NCBI RefSeq assembly: GCF_001552175.1
Contig: NZ_BCQR01000036.1
Coordinates: 1 to 64,000, forward strand
Direction of reading: 5' to 3'
Length of the DNA stretch: 64,000 bases
DNA from: Actinomadura kijaniata NBRC 14229
GTDB lineage: Bacteria > Actinomycetota > Actinomycetes > Streptosporangiales > Streptosporangiaceae
The notes under the pieces are model-generated. The model was given only the letters and a program-made list of their open reading frames with translations, searched no databases and was not told where the DNA came from. A program made the position numbers and the translations under genes. Positions 25,067 through 35,468 of this stretch are shown here, piece after piece; the stretch's first letter is position 1; each line of letters begins with the position of its first letter.

Positions 25067-26217
25067 GCTTCATCGAGTCCGAGGAGCGGCGCGCCCTGCG
25101 CGCCGCCGTCGCCGAGCTGGCGTCCAAGTACGGCGTGGACTACTACGTCGCCAAGGCCAGGGCGGGGGAGAAGACCGACGAGCTGTGGAACGAGGCGGGC
25201 CGCCTCGGCTACCTCGGCGTCAACGTCCCCGAGGAGTACGGCGGCGGCGGGGGCGGCATCGGCGACCTGGCCGCCGTCTGCGAGGAACTGGCCGCCGCCG
25301 GGTGCCCCCTGCTGCTGATGGTGGTCTCCCCGGCCATCTGCGCCACCATCATCGCCCGCTCCGGCACCGAGGAGCAGAAGAAGCACTGGCTGCCGCGGTT
25401 CGCCGACGGGTCGGTCAAGATGGCGTTCGCGATCACCGAGCCCGACGCCGGCTCCAACGCCCACCGCATCACCACCACCGCCCGCCGCGACGGCGACGGC
25501 TGGATCGTCAACGGGCAGAAGACGTTCATCTCCGGCGTCGACGAGTCCGACGCGGTGCTGTTCGTCGCCCGCACCGCCGACCAGAAGGGCAACCTGCGGC
25601 CCTCCCTGTTCATCGTGCCGACCGACACCCCCGGCTTCACCCGGACGCCGATCGAGATGGAGATCGTCTCGCCCGAGAAGCAGTTCGTCTGCCACCTCGA
25701 CGACGTCCGCCTGCCCTACGACGCCCTGGTCGGCGACGAGGACGGCGGCCTGCTCCAGCTGTTCGCGGGCCTGAACCCCGAGCGGATCATGGCCTCGGCG
25801 ATGGGCGCGGGCATCGGCCGCCTCGCCCTCGGCAAGGCCGTGCGCTACGCCAACGACCGCCAGGTCTTCAAGACGCCGATCGGAGCCCACCAGGGCCTGG
25901 CCCACCCCCTCGCCCAGGCCAAGATCGAGCTGGAGCTGGCCCGGCTCATGGCCCAGAAGGCCGCCTGGCTGTACGACTCCGGCGACGACATGGGCGCGGG
26001 CGAGGCCGCCAACATGGCCAAGTACGCCACCGCCGAGGCCGCGATCCACTGCGTCGACCAGGCCATCCAGACCCACGGCGGCAACGGCCTGACCACCGAG
26101 TACGGCGTCGGCATGCTGGCGGGCGTGGTCCGCCTGATGCGCATCGCCCCGGTGAGCCGCGAGATGATCCTCAACTTCGTCGCCCAGCACTCCCTGGGCC
26201 TGCCCAGGAGCTACTGA
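25063..26217 (+). CDS. Acyl-CoA dehydrogenase
   Basis: A 384-residue FAD enzyme oxidising an acyl-CoA thioester to the enoyl-CoA. The three-domain family layout is intact. The flavin-binding block is MAFAITEPDAGSNAHRI, the middle beta domain begins WIVNGQKTFISGVDESDAVL, and the C-terminal helices contain AKYATAEAAIHCVDQAIQTHGGNGLTTEYG. The usual catalytic-glutamate region at IQTHGGNGLTTEYG carries a Glu before Tyr-Gly. The start GTG 25063 overlaps the carboxylase alpha stop. As the last operon gene it probably acts in the same pathway, for example on citronellyl-CoA or isovaleryl-CoA. Confidence 0.94.
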   Translation: MSFIESEERRALRAAVAELASKYGVDYYVAKARAGEKTDELWNEAGRLGYLGVNVPEEYGGGGGGIGDLAAVCEELAAAGCPLLLMVVSPAICATIIARSGTEEQKKHWLPRFADGSVKMAFAITEPDAGSNAHRITTTARRDGDGWIVNGQKTFISGVDESDAVLFVARTADQKGNLRPSLFIVPTDTPGFTRTPIEMEIVSPEKQFVCHLDDVRLPYDALVGDEDGGLLQLFAGLNPERIMASAMGAGIGRLALGKAVRYANDRQVFKTPIGAHQGLAHPLAQAKIELELARLMAQKAAWLYDSGDDMGAGEAANMAKYATAEAAIHCVDQAIQTHGGNGLTTEYGVGMLAGVVRLMRIAPVSREMILNFVAQHSLGLPRSY

Positions 26218-26223
26218 GCCGCC

Positions 26224-26805
26224 CTACCGATCGGCGACCAGCGCCTCGACCTGCGCCGCCAACGGCGCCGGCGCGGTCAGGCGGTTGTCGACCTCCCGGT
26301 GCGGGACCGGCGGCGGCTCCTCGGGGCGCATCCGCTCCACGAACGCTTCGAACGCCGCCAGCTTGCCCGCGTCCCGGGGCAGGCCGCGGGCCCTCAGCCG
26401 GTGCCGGAGCGTCGCGGGGTCCGTGCGGATCCAGACCAGGCGCACCGGCGGGCCGCCCAGCTCCGCCGCCCACGCCGCCCAGCGTTCCGGGTCACGGATC
26501 TGGGCGGTGAACGGGCCGCTCAGCAGCACCGGGCAGCCGTGGGACCGGATCTCCGCCGCCGTGGCCGTCATGCCCGCGTACTCGTGCCGCTTGACGTGCT
26601 CGTCGTACCAGGGGCCCTCGCGCTCGCCCGGGTCACGGCCCCCCGCCGCCAGGACGGCCGCCACGAACGACCCGAACATCGTGTCCTTGTCCAGCAGCGC
26701 GGGCGTCGGGTCCAGCCGCGCCAGCAGCAGGTCCGCCACCGTCGTCTTGCCGCCGCCCGGCGGGCCCGCCACCACCCAGACCGGGGCGGGCACCGTGCCG
26801 GGCAT
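26224..26805 (-). CDS. P-loop kinase-like NTPase
   Basis: A 193-residue AAA_33/zeta-toxin-like P-loop protein. The Walker A is [20 protein letters not shown] at about residues 11-30. DKDTMFGSF supplies the DxD-like site, and a LID-like arginine-rich segment, [19 protein letters not shown], lies near residues 140-160. It resembles small-molecule kinases and predicted gluconate-kinase-like ATPases. The substrate is unknown. Its ATG overlaps the TGA of the enolase-superfamily gene (ATGA), so the two are translated together. It converges on the acyl-CoA dehydrogenase with six bases between stops. Confidence 0.82.
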   Translation of the reverse strand: MPGTVPAPVWVVAGPPGGGKTTVADLLLARLDPTPALLDKDTMFGSFVAAVLAAGGRDPGEREGPWYDEHVKRHEYAGMTATAAEIRSHGCPVLLSGPFTAQIRDPERWAAWAAELGGPPVRLVWIRTDPATLRHRLRARGLPRDAGKLAAFEAFVERMRPEEPPPVPHREVDNRLTAPAPLAAQVEALVADR

Positions 26806-27863
26806 CAGACCGGAAGGCGCATGCGGCGGCTCGCCAGCCGCTCGATGCGCTCCTCGTCGACCTCGTGCCCGAGACCCGGCTGGGTCAGCGGGACCCCGAC
26901 CACCCCGCCGGAGGAGCGGACCGGGGGAGTGACGAACACCGGGCCGCCCGCCGGGTCGGTCACGTCGCTCGGCAGCGTCACCCCCGGCATCGCCGCCAGG
27001 GCCACCGTCGCCGCCTGCCCGATCCCGAACGCGCCCGGCCCGGTACACCAGATGTCCCAGCCCGCCGCGTAGGCGCGGTCGTGCGCGCCGCGCGCGGCGG
27101 TCAGCCCGCCCAGCAGGTCGATCCGCAGGTCCAGCACCCGGCCCGCCTCCAGCGCGACCGCCGCCTCCAGGGTGTCCAGGTCCCCGATCGCCGGGCCCAC
27201 CGCCGTGCCGGTCCGCCGTTGCAGACGGGCGTGCGCGGCCAGGTCCCCGGCGGGGAAGGGCCGCTCGATCGCCAGCAGCCCGTAGCCGTCCAGGGCCTCC
27301 AGCGCCGCCAGGTGCTCGGGCGTCTCCCGGTAGGCGTGCCCCGCGTCCGCCACGACCGCCAGCGCCGGGAACGCCTCCCGGACCACCCGGACCGGCTCGA
27401 TGTCCCAGCCCGGCCGCACCTCCACCGTCACCCGCGTGTGGCCCGCGCCGACCGCCCGGTTCACCCGTTCGGCGACCGTGTCCAGGATCGGCTCGGGCGA
27501 GATCCGCGCGCCCGTCACCAGCGACGTGCGGGTGCCGCCCAGCGCGTGCGCCAGCGGCAGCCCCCGCGTCCGGCACCACAGGTCCCAGCAGGCGGTGTCC
27601 ACGGCCGCCGCCGCGCCCCTGCCGCCCAGCTCGGCCGCCGCCGACACGTCCTCGGGCCGCTCCCACTCCAGCCCGATCAGCGCCGGGCCCATCCGCTCGG
27701 TGAGGTCGGCCCACACCCCCGGCCCGTCGGAACGGTCCATCAGGGCGACCTCGCCCCAGCCCACCACACCGTCGTCGCCGGTCACCCGTACCAGGATGCT
27801 CTCGGGCCGCCTGCCGCGCGGCATCGCCACGTGGAAGGCCTCACAACCCTGGATCTGGGGCAC
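26805..27863 (-). CDS. Enolase-superfamily protein with altered active site
   Basis: A 352-residue relative of o-succinylbenzoate synthase/N-acylamino-acid racemase. The fold is recognisable from [56 protein letters not shown] and [12 protein letters not shown]. Key positions differ from active relatives. The K-x-K pair is T146-V-E148, the D-E of the third metal site is P224-A225, and the lysine on the opposite face is R247. The first two metal ligands (D173 and E200) remain. The normal proton-transfer chemistry is therefore unlikely and the role is open. The start ATG 27863 lies upstream of [11 protein letters not shown]. The gene overlaps the P-loop kinase gene. Confidence 0.82.
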   Translation of the reverse strand: MPQIQGCEAFHVAMPRGRRPESILVRVTGDDGVVGWGEVALMDRSDGPGVWADLTERMGPALIGLEWERPEDVSAAAELGGRGAAAAVDTACWDLWCRTRGLPLAHALGGTRTSLVTGARISPEPILDTVAERVNRAVGAGHTRVTVEVRPGWDIEPVRVVREAFPALAVVADAGHAYRETPEHLAALEALDGYGLLAIERPFPAGDLAAHARLQRRTGTAVGPAIGDLDTLEAAVALEAGRVLDLRIDLLGGLTAARGAHDRAYAAGWDIWCTGPGAFGIGQAATVALAAMPGVTLPSDVTDPAGGPVFVTPPVRSSGGVVGVPLTQPGLGHEVDEERIERLASRRMRLPV

Positions 27864-27942
27864 TCGGTCCGCCTTTCCGCCTGAGGACGTTCCCTTCCAT
27901 GATCCCCCCTTCCCGGACCGGCCCGCACACCGCCGATCCGGC

Positions 27943-28371
27943 TCACCGCCGGGCGAACCAGGGCGGACGCCGCCGGTAACCGCCCTCCTCCAGGCCCGCC
28001 AGCCGCTCGAACGGGTTGTAGGAGGCGTGGTCGCCGCACAGCAGCAACGACACCCCCGCGCACACCAGATACGCCACCGGCATCACCGGACCCAGGCAGA
28101 ACGCGTACTGCGTGGCGTGCCGCCCTTCGTGCCGCAGCAGCGCCGGACGCGCCAGCAGGTCGCCCGCCGCGCCGCGCACCAGGATCACGTTGCCCACCGT
28201 GAACGCCGGGGCGTCCGGCAACGGCAGCCGGTACCCGCCCCGCACCAGCAGCCCGCCCGGGGCCCGCACCGTGTCCCGGCCCCGCGTCCCCACCGCTCCC
28301 AGCAGCAGCCCCAGCGGGGTCGACAGGTTGACCAGGTTCACCACCCGGCGGGCCCGGAGCGCGCGGTTCAC
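27943..28371 (-). CDS. Small membrane protein with HExxH motif
   Basis: A 142-residue protein. A hydrophobic segment at about residues 10-27 is followed by a beta-rich stretch, the HExxH-type zinc site HEGRH at 81-85 within LLRHEGRHATQYAFCLG, and a membrane segment at about 93-112. A conserved-looking tail, SYNPFERLAGLEEGGY, could supply the third metal ligand (Glu). The arrangement suggests a minimal zincin-like protein, but protease activity is not shown. The start is GTG 28371 with no strong ribosome site. It lies 103 bases downstream of the LCP gene on the same strand, with a tandem repeat between, and may be cotranscribed. Confidence 0.72.
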   Translation of the reverse strand: MNRALRARRVVNLVNLSTPLGLLLGAVGTRGRDTVRAPGGLLVRGGYRLPLPDAPAFTVGNVILVRGAAGDLLARPALLRHEGRHATQYAFCLGPVMPVAYLVCAGVSLLLCGDHASYNPFERLAGLEEGGYRRRPPWFARR

Positions 28372-28436
28372 GTCAGGGAGCGTTCCCGGCGCGGCACGCC
28401 GGCACGCCGCGGGCCGCCCGTCGCGCCCGGACCACC

Positions 28437-28481
28437 GGTCAGGGCGGTCAGGACGGTCAGGACGGTCAGGACGGTCAGGAC
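28437..28481. repeat. Nine-base tandem repeat across the LCP stop codon
   Basis: Five consecutive GGTCAGGAC units, the first with one change (GGTCAGGGC), run from 28437 to 28481. The LCP gene stop (TCA on this strand, 28475-28477) falls in the last unit, so the array spans the end of the gene and its 3' flank. The nine-base unit keeps frame, so copy-number change on the coding side would not shift the frame. Confidence 0.9.
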
Positions 28482-29986
28482 GGGCAGGTCGCGTCCAGCG
28501 ACACCGGCTTGGCGTCGGAGGCGCGCTTCCCGGCCGGCGTCCGGTCCGCGCGCGGCGTCCGGGACGGGCCCGGCGACGCGGACGCCGAGGTCGAGGGGGA
28601 CGCCGAGGGGGAGGGGGTGGCCGAGGGGGAGGACGTCGCGCCCGCCTCCTGCTTGCTGACGGCCTGGGCGGCCAGCCGGCGGATCAGCGCGAAGTCCGGG
28701 GAGCCGGTGGCGATCAGCGGCGGCACGAACTGCAGGCTGTCGATCCGCGCCCCGTTCTTGACCTTGCCCGACAGCCGCACCAGCGCCGGCAGCAGCTCCT
28801 GCGGGATGTCGGTCGACAGGGTCCGCTTGGCCGCCGCCGCCAGCCGGTCGAACTTGGTCAGCACCGTCTGCGGGTCGGCCTGCTGGGCGATCGCCCGCAG
28901 CAGGCACTTCTGGCGGCCCATCCGCGTGTAGTCGTCGCTGTTGGTGCGCGAGCGCCCGTACCAGAGCGCCTCCTTGCCCTTCAGCGTCCGGTGCCCCGGC
29001 TGGAGCACCCCGCCGTCGGTGCCGTAGGGGATCGGCTCGGGGATGCGCAGCCTCACCCCGCCCATCGCGTCGATGAGGTCGGCGAAGCCGAACATGTCGA
29101 CCAGGATGTAGTAGTCCACCCGCTGCCCGAGGATCCCGCTGATCGTCGCCTTGAGCAGCTCGGGGCCCCGGCTGTTCTTGGGCACCCCGGGAATGATGTC
29201 GGGGTGGTCCTCGGCGTACTGGTACACCTCGTTGAGCAGCCCCGGCGTCTCGGGTCCGTCCCCGGTGAAGCCGTAGGGGAACCGGTCGCGGGCCGGGCCC
29301 GGCGGCATCTGGAACCTCTCCAGGTTGCGCGGCAGGCTCAGCAGGACGGTGTCGCCGGTGCGGGTGTCGACGCTGGCGAGGGTCATGCTGTCGGTGCGCA
29401 CGCCCTCCCGGTTGCGGGCGGCGTCGCCGCCGAGCAGCAGCACGTTCACGCGCGACTGCCCGTTCCACGGGTCCCGGGTGTCGACCTGGCGGCCGTTGGC
29501 GCCGCCGACGCGGAAGATGCTGCTCAGCGCGTCCTGGTACAGGTAGGTGCGGTGCGCCGCCCACGAGACCGGGACGGCCACCGCGAAGCACAGCACCGCC
29601 ACCGCCGCCGCGCCCGCGGTGCGGGCCGGCAGCCGCAGCCCGCCCGGCCGGACCAGCTGGTAGGAGCGGACCACCACGGTGATCCAGACCAGGCCCAGCA
29701 CCAGGAACCCGGCCGAGAGCCCGGTGATCCAGTCCGGCTGGACCGCCAGCTGCCGCAGGTCGTCCTGGAACACCGTCCAGGCGACCACTCCGGCCGCGCC
29801 CAGCGTCGCGTACAGGGCGAGCAGCAGGCCTCCGGTGAGCCGGCGGCCGGTGGCCAGATGGGCCACCCCCCACACCAGCGCGGACGCGAGGGTCAACCCC
29901 AGCGCGCGGGGCAGCCCGGAGTCGTCGCTGGTGCTGCGGTCGGCGTCCCTCTCCTCCTGGGTACGCTCGGCCGATCGACTCGCCAT
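28475..29986 (-). CDS. LCP (LytR-CpsA-Psr) family glycopolymer ligase
   Basis: A 503-residue envelope protein. Hydrophobic segments between about residues 25 and 150 give several membrane helices. The extracytoplasmic LCP domain (about 175-400) includes RVNVLLLGGDAARNREGVRT, LASVDTRTGDTVLLSLPRNL, LIDAMGGVRLRIPEP and the basic pocket ALWYGRSRTNSDDYTRMGRQ. A Ser/Pro/Ala-rich tail lies near 430-480. LCP enzymes attach wall polymers to peptidoglycan from a lipid-linked donor. The start is ATG 29986, and the DNA before it is locally AT-richer, fitting a promoter. A paralogue lies immediately upstream on the same strand at 30098-31558. Confidence 0.92.
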   Translation of the reverse strand: MASRSAERTQEERDADRSTSDDSGLPRALGLTLASALVWGVAHLATGRRLTGGLLLALYATLGAAGVVAWTVFQDDLRQLAVQPDWITGLSAGFLVLGLVWITVVVRSYQLVRPGGLRLPARTAGAAAVAVLCFAVAVPVSWAAHRTYLYQDALSSIFRVGGANGRQVDTRDPWNGQSRVNVLLLGGDAARNREGVRTDSMTLASVDTRTGDTVLLSLPRNLERFQMPPGPARDRFPYGFTGDGPETPGLLNEVYQYAEDHPDIIPGVPKNSRGPELLKATISGILGQRVDYYILVDMFGFADLIDAMGGVRLRIPEPIPYGTDGGVLQPGHRTLKGKEALWYGRSRTNSDDYTRMGRQKCLLRAIAQQADPQTVLTKFDRLAAAAKRTLSTDIPQELLPALVRLSGKVKNGARIDSLQFVPPLIATGSPDFALIRRLAAQAVSKQEAGATSSPSATPSPSASPSTSASASPGPSRTPRADRTPAGKRASDAKPVSLDATCPS

Positions 29987-30097
29987 GTACGCTCCGATCC
30001 CCCACGCACGGTGATTTCAGGCTCCGAACTACATTATGGACGCGCAAAACCGGGTAAGGGTTGCGTGGTAGTCGACCGAATACGAGCTGTGGTGTTG

Positions 30098-31558
30098 TCA
30101 GGTGCAGCTTTGGTTCAGGATATGCAATCGGGCCCGGGTACGCACGGCCGACCCCCGGTTTTCGATCATTCGCTCCGCCGTGCGCCGGATCGCCGGATAG
30201 TCCGGCCGGGCCGGTGACACCAGCGGCGGCACGAACTGCAGGCTCGTGACCCGCGCGTTCCTGATCCTCGCCGACAGCGCGACCAGGTGCGGCAGCGTCC
30301 CGCGCGGCAGATCGGTGTTGACCGAGTACCGGAACACCCGCGACAGCCGCTGGAAGCTGCGCAGCACCGTCCAGGGGCCGGCCTGCCGGGCGATCTCCCA
30401 CATCAGGCACTTCTGGCGGCCCATCCGGCCGTAGTCGTCGCCGCCGGTCCGCGAGCGCCCGTACCACAGCGCCTCGCGGCCGTTCAGCCTGCGGCAGCCG
30501 GGCCGCAGCACCCCGCCGGGGATCTGCTGCCGGGGCACCGGCACCGCGCGGTCCACGCACACCCGCACCCCGCCGACGGCGTCGACGATCTGCCGGAAGC
30601 TGCGCATGTCGACCATCGCGTAGTAGTGGACGCGGCGGCCCAGGATGTGGCCCACGGTCCGCTTGAGCAGCTCGGCCCCGGGGTTGCGGGCCCCGCCTCC
30701 CACCAGCCCCGGATGGGTCAGGCCGTGCTGGTAGACGGCGTTCAGCAGCTCGCGGCGGGGGAACGGCACGCGGCGGCGGCCCGACCAGACCGGGACGTTC
30801 TGCAGGTTGCGCGGCAGGCTCAGCAGGACGGTGTCGCCGGTGCGGGTGTCGATGCTGGCCACCGTCATGCTGTCGGTGCGGACGCCGGGACGGCCCACGT
30901 CGGCGTCCCCGCCCACCAGCAGGACGTTCAGCCGCTCCAGACGGCGCAGGGGGTCGGCCGGGGGAGCGGGCGGGGCGGCCGGAACGGCGTCGGGGGCGGT
31001 GGCCGCGGGGTCGTCGGCGAAGACGCTGCCGACCAGGTCCCGCTGGAGCTGCCCGTAGCGCGCGACGGTCAGCGGCGGCGCCAGCGCCAGCGCGCACAGC
31101 GCCGCCACCGCGACCCGGCCCGCCCGCCGCTCCCGCGCCGAGAGCGCGGCCGGGCGCAGCACCGCGTACGAGCGCGCCACCAGCGCGACCCAGGCGACGG
31201 CGGCCACCGCGCACCCGGCGATCAGCCCCGCCAGCCACTCCGGGCTCACCAGCAGCTCCAGCAGCCGTTCCCGGGCGCGCCCGGCGGCGACGGCGAGGGC
31301 GGTCAGCGTCAGGGCGTACCCGGTCAGCAGCGCCGCCCCGGCGCGGACCCGTCCGGCCCGCAGGTGCGCCAGGCCCGGCATCACGACCGACAGCGCGGTC
31401 AGCGCCAGCGCCTCGGCCAGCCGCGGCAGGGCGGGAGAGCGGCGCGAGCGCGCCCACCACGGCGGGATCGGGTCGAGATCCGGTTCCTCGGGTCCGGTTC
31501 CGTCCCCGGCCGGTCGTGGTGCTTCCAGGCGCGCGCGGATGGGTCCGCCGTCGTACAT
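30098..31558 (-). CDS. LCP (LytR-CpsA-Psr) family glycopolymer ligase, second copy
   Basis: A 486-residue paralogue of the downstream LCP protein. After a cytoplasmic Pro/Arg-rich stretch come membrane helices within about residues 45-165. The LCP domain follows, with RLNVLLVGGDADVGRPGVRT, VASIDTRTGDTVLLSLPRNL, IVDAVGGVRVCVDRAV and ALWYGRSRTGGDDYGRMGRQ. The key arginines and acidic residues are kept. It lacks the long Ser/Pro tail of its neighbour and ends in a basic stretch. The start is ATG 31558, preceded by a GGGGGGCGG run. Tandem LCP pairs may have different acceptor polymers, and that is inference. Confidence 0.91.
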   Translation of the reverse strand: MYDGGPIRARLEAPRPAGDGTGPEEPDLDPIPPWWARSRRSPALPRLAEALALTALSVVMPGLAHLRAGRVRAGAALLTGYALTLTALAVAAGRARERLLELLVSPEWLAGLIAGCAVAAVAWVALVARSYAVLRPAALSARERRAGRVAVAALCALALAPPLTVARYGQLQRDLVGSVFADDPAATAPDAVPAAPPAPPADPLRRLERLNVLLVGGDADVGRPGVRTDSMTVASIDTRTGDTVLLSLPRNLQNVPVWSGRRRVPFPRRELLNAVYQHGLTHPGLVGGGARNPGAELLKRTVGHILGRRVHYYAMVDMRSFRQIVDAVGGVRVCVDRAVPVPRQQIPGGVLRPGCRRLNGREALWYGRSRTGGDDYGRMGRQKCLMWEIARQAGPWTVLRSFQRLSRVFRYSVNTDLPRGTLPHLVALSARIRNARVTSLQFVPPLVSPARPDYPAIRRTAERMIENRGSAVRTRARLHILNQSCT

Positions 31559-31677
31559 GTGCCGCCCCCCTCAGGGGCGGCGGCCCCCACCGTCGCCCCT
31601 GGAGGGCAAGGGTGGACGGCCGGACGCCGCGGCCGACAGCGCGACCACGGCGTCCTGGGAGAAAACGTGCGGCTCCG

Positions 31678-33736
<2,059 letters not shown>

Positions 33737-34648
33737 GTGCTGGATGCGGTCGACGCCGTGCTCGTCCGCGAGCTCCAGCGGGATGGCAGGGCCACCTTCC
33801 AGGCCCTCGCCGACCGGGTCGGGCTTTCCCGCACGGCAGTGCGGGCACGCGTGCAGAACCTTCTCGAAACGGGGGTCGTCCGCGTCGTGGGCATCGTGCA
33901 CGCCGCGGTCGTCGGGGCCGAGGCCGTGGGGCACGTGTCGGTCACGGTCACCGGGTCGGCCCGCGAGGTCGCCGCCGCCATCGCCGAGCGCCCCGCCGTC
34001 AGCTTCACCGCGCTCACCGCCGGACCCCAGGACCTGGTCGTCCAGGTCCGCACCCGCGACGACGCCGCCCTGGCCGCCGAGATCGACCAGATCCGGTCGG
34101 TGCCCGGCGTGCGGTCGGCCGAGGTGTTCCGCTCGGTGTCGACGGTGCGCGACACCCACGCGGTGGTGCGCGAACTGGGCGACATCACCCTCGACGACAT
34201 CGACTGGCGGCTGCTGCAGGAGCTGCAGCGCGACGGCCGCGCCCCCTACACCAGGCTCGCGCAGATCATCGGGCTGTCGCAGGCCGCGACCCGCGCCCGG
34301 GTGGTGCGGCTGATGCGCTCGGGGGTCATCCAGGTCACCGGCCTGGCCGACCCGCACGCCCTCGGCGCCGCCGAGCTGGGCGGGTTCGGGCTGGTGGTGA
34401 CCGGGGGACTGCGCCGGGTCGCCGAGGCCGTCGCCGAGCAGGAGGGCGTGCGCTACCTGGCGACCGGGTTCGGCCGCTACGACATCGTCGGGCAGGCCGA
34501 GGCGGCCTCCCGCGCCGAGCTGGTCGCGGTGCTGGACGCCATCCGCGCCATCCCCGGCGCGACCGTCCGCGAGTCGTGGCACCACCTGGACGTGGTGAAG
34601 GAGTCCTACGCCGTCGAGCTCCCGGACAAGCCGCTGAACGGGAACTGA
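33737..34648 (+). CDS. Double-module Lrp/AsnC-type regulator
   Basis: A 303-residue protein made of two complete Lrp units. The first has AVLVRELQRDGRATFQALAD and GLSRTAVRARVQNLLETGVV. The second, from about residue 150, has WRLLQELQRDGRAPYTRLAQ and GLSQAATRARVVRLMRSGVI. Each is followed by a ligand-binding RAM-like beta-alpha-beta unit. Normal Lrp proteins carry one module, so this is an internal duplication giving a covalent dimer, a form known in actinomycetes. The start is GTG 33737 with GAGGAGG upstream. An in-frame ATG at 33719 has no properly spaced ribosome site. The ligand is probably an amino acid, by family. Confidence 0.92.
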   Translation: MLDAVDAVLVRELQRDGRATFQALADRVGLSRTAVRARVQNLLETGVVRVVGIVHAAVVGAEAVGHVSVTVTGSAREVAAAIAERPAVSFTALTAGPQDLVVQVRTRDDAALAAEIDQIRSVPGVRSAEVFRSVSTVRDTHAVVRELGDITLDDIDWRLLQELQRDGRAPYTRLAQIIGLSQAATRARVVRLMRSGVIQVTGLADPHALGAAELGGFGLVVTGGLRRVAEAVAEQEGVRYLATGFGRYDIVGQAEAASRAELVAVLDAIRAIPGATVRESWHHLDVVKESYAVELPDKPLNGN

Positions 34649-34685
34649 CCGCCGCGAACCCCCGCCGGCGGGACGGCCCGCGGGC

Positions 34686-34717
34686 TTGACCTTCGAGCCG
34701 GGTCGAAGGCCTACCGT
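34686..34717 (+). promoter_or_regulatory. MerR-type promoter with 20-base spacer
   Basis: TTGACC (34686-34691) and TACCGT (34712-34717) are separated by 20 bases, longer than the usual 17, as at promoters that MerR proteins untwist. A perfect dyad CCTTCGA-gccggg-TCGAAGG (34690-34696 and 34703-34709) fills the spacer. The gene's ATG lies only seven bases after the -10 box, so the transcript should start at or next to the ATG and be leaderless. Confidence 0.75.
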
Positions 34718-34724
34718 CGGGGGT

Positions 34725-35468
34725 ATGGACGGTATGCGGATCTCCCAGCTCGCCGAACGGACCGGTGTCCCGGCCACCACGCTGCGCTTCTACGACACCG
34801 CGGGACTGCTCCCGGCCGAGCGCTCCCCGTCGGGGTACCGCCTCTACGGCCGGGACGCGGTGGAGCGGCTGGCGTTCATCCGCGAGGCCAAGCGACTGGG
34901 GCTGCCCCTGGAGGAGATCGCCGAGCTGCTGCGGGTGTGGGCCACCGGCGCCTGCGCGGACGTCAAGGCCGACCTGCGGCCGCGCGTGGCCGCCCGGCTG
35001 GGCGAGGCCGAGGCCCGCATCGCCGAACTGGCGGCCTTCACCGCCTCGCTGCGGCGGGCGCTGGCCCACCTGGACGCCCTGCCCGACCGCTCGGGCCGGT
35101 GCGACCCGCGGTGCGGCCTCCTCGCCCCGGAGGAGCAGGGGGATCGGTGGCGCGGTGTCCCGGTGGCCTGCTCGCTGACCGGCGAGGCGGTGGCCGAGCG
35201 GGTCGGCCGGTGGCGGCAGATTCTGGACGGCGCCGAGCCGCGGGAGATCGACGGGGGCGTGCGGGTCACCCTGCCCGCCGACCGCGTCGCCGCACTGGCC
35301 GCGCTCGCCGCCGACGAGCAGCGGTGCTGCCCGTTCTTCGACTTCCGGCTCCATCTGGACGGCCCGGCGGTGCACCTGGAGGCGCGCGCCCCGGCGCAGG
35401 CCGCCGACCTGCTGGGGGAGCTGTTCACCCCCGCCCGGGGCCCGGGAACACGGGTCAGTCGCGGTTGA
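34725..35468 (+). CDS. MerR family regulator with cysteine-rich C-terminus
   Basis: A 247-residue regulator. The winged helix at about residues 4-72 reads MRISQLAERTGVPATTLRFY and GYRLYGRDAVERLAFIREAK. A coiled-coil dimerisation helix follows. Cysteines occur at GACADVKADLRPRV, GRCDPRCGLL and QRCCPFFDFRL, suggesting metal or metalloid sensing, though the first position is the only one resembling known metal sites. The C-terminal domain beyond residue 150 is an extension absent from the smallest MerR proteins. The start ATG 34725 lies right after its own overlong-spacer promoter. The 3' end overlaps the antiporter gene by 14 bases. Confidence 0.92.
   Translation: MDGMRISQLAERTGVPATTLRFYDTAGLLPAERSPSGYRLYGRDAVERLAFIREAKRLGLPLEEIAELLRVWATGACADVKADLRPRVAARLGEAEARIAELAAFTASLRRALAHLDALPDRSGRCDPRCGLLAPEEQGDRWRGVPVACSLTGEAVAERVGRWRQILDGAEPREIDGGVRVTLPADRVAALAALAADEQRCCPFFDFRLHLDGPAVHLEARAPAQAADLLGELFTPARGPGTRVSRG

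Noticed and set aside
28437-28481. A CRISPR array at the short tandem repeat
   Set aside because: The units are nine bases long, directly adjacent and without spacers. No cas gene is present.
28368-31460. A 1,030-codon open frame on the minus strand across both LCP genes
   Set aside because: It reads the two LCP genes in a wrong frame and is Arg/Pro/Gly-rich, a typical shadow frame.
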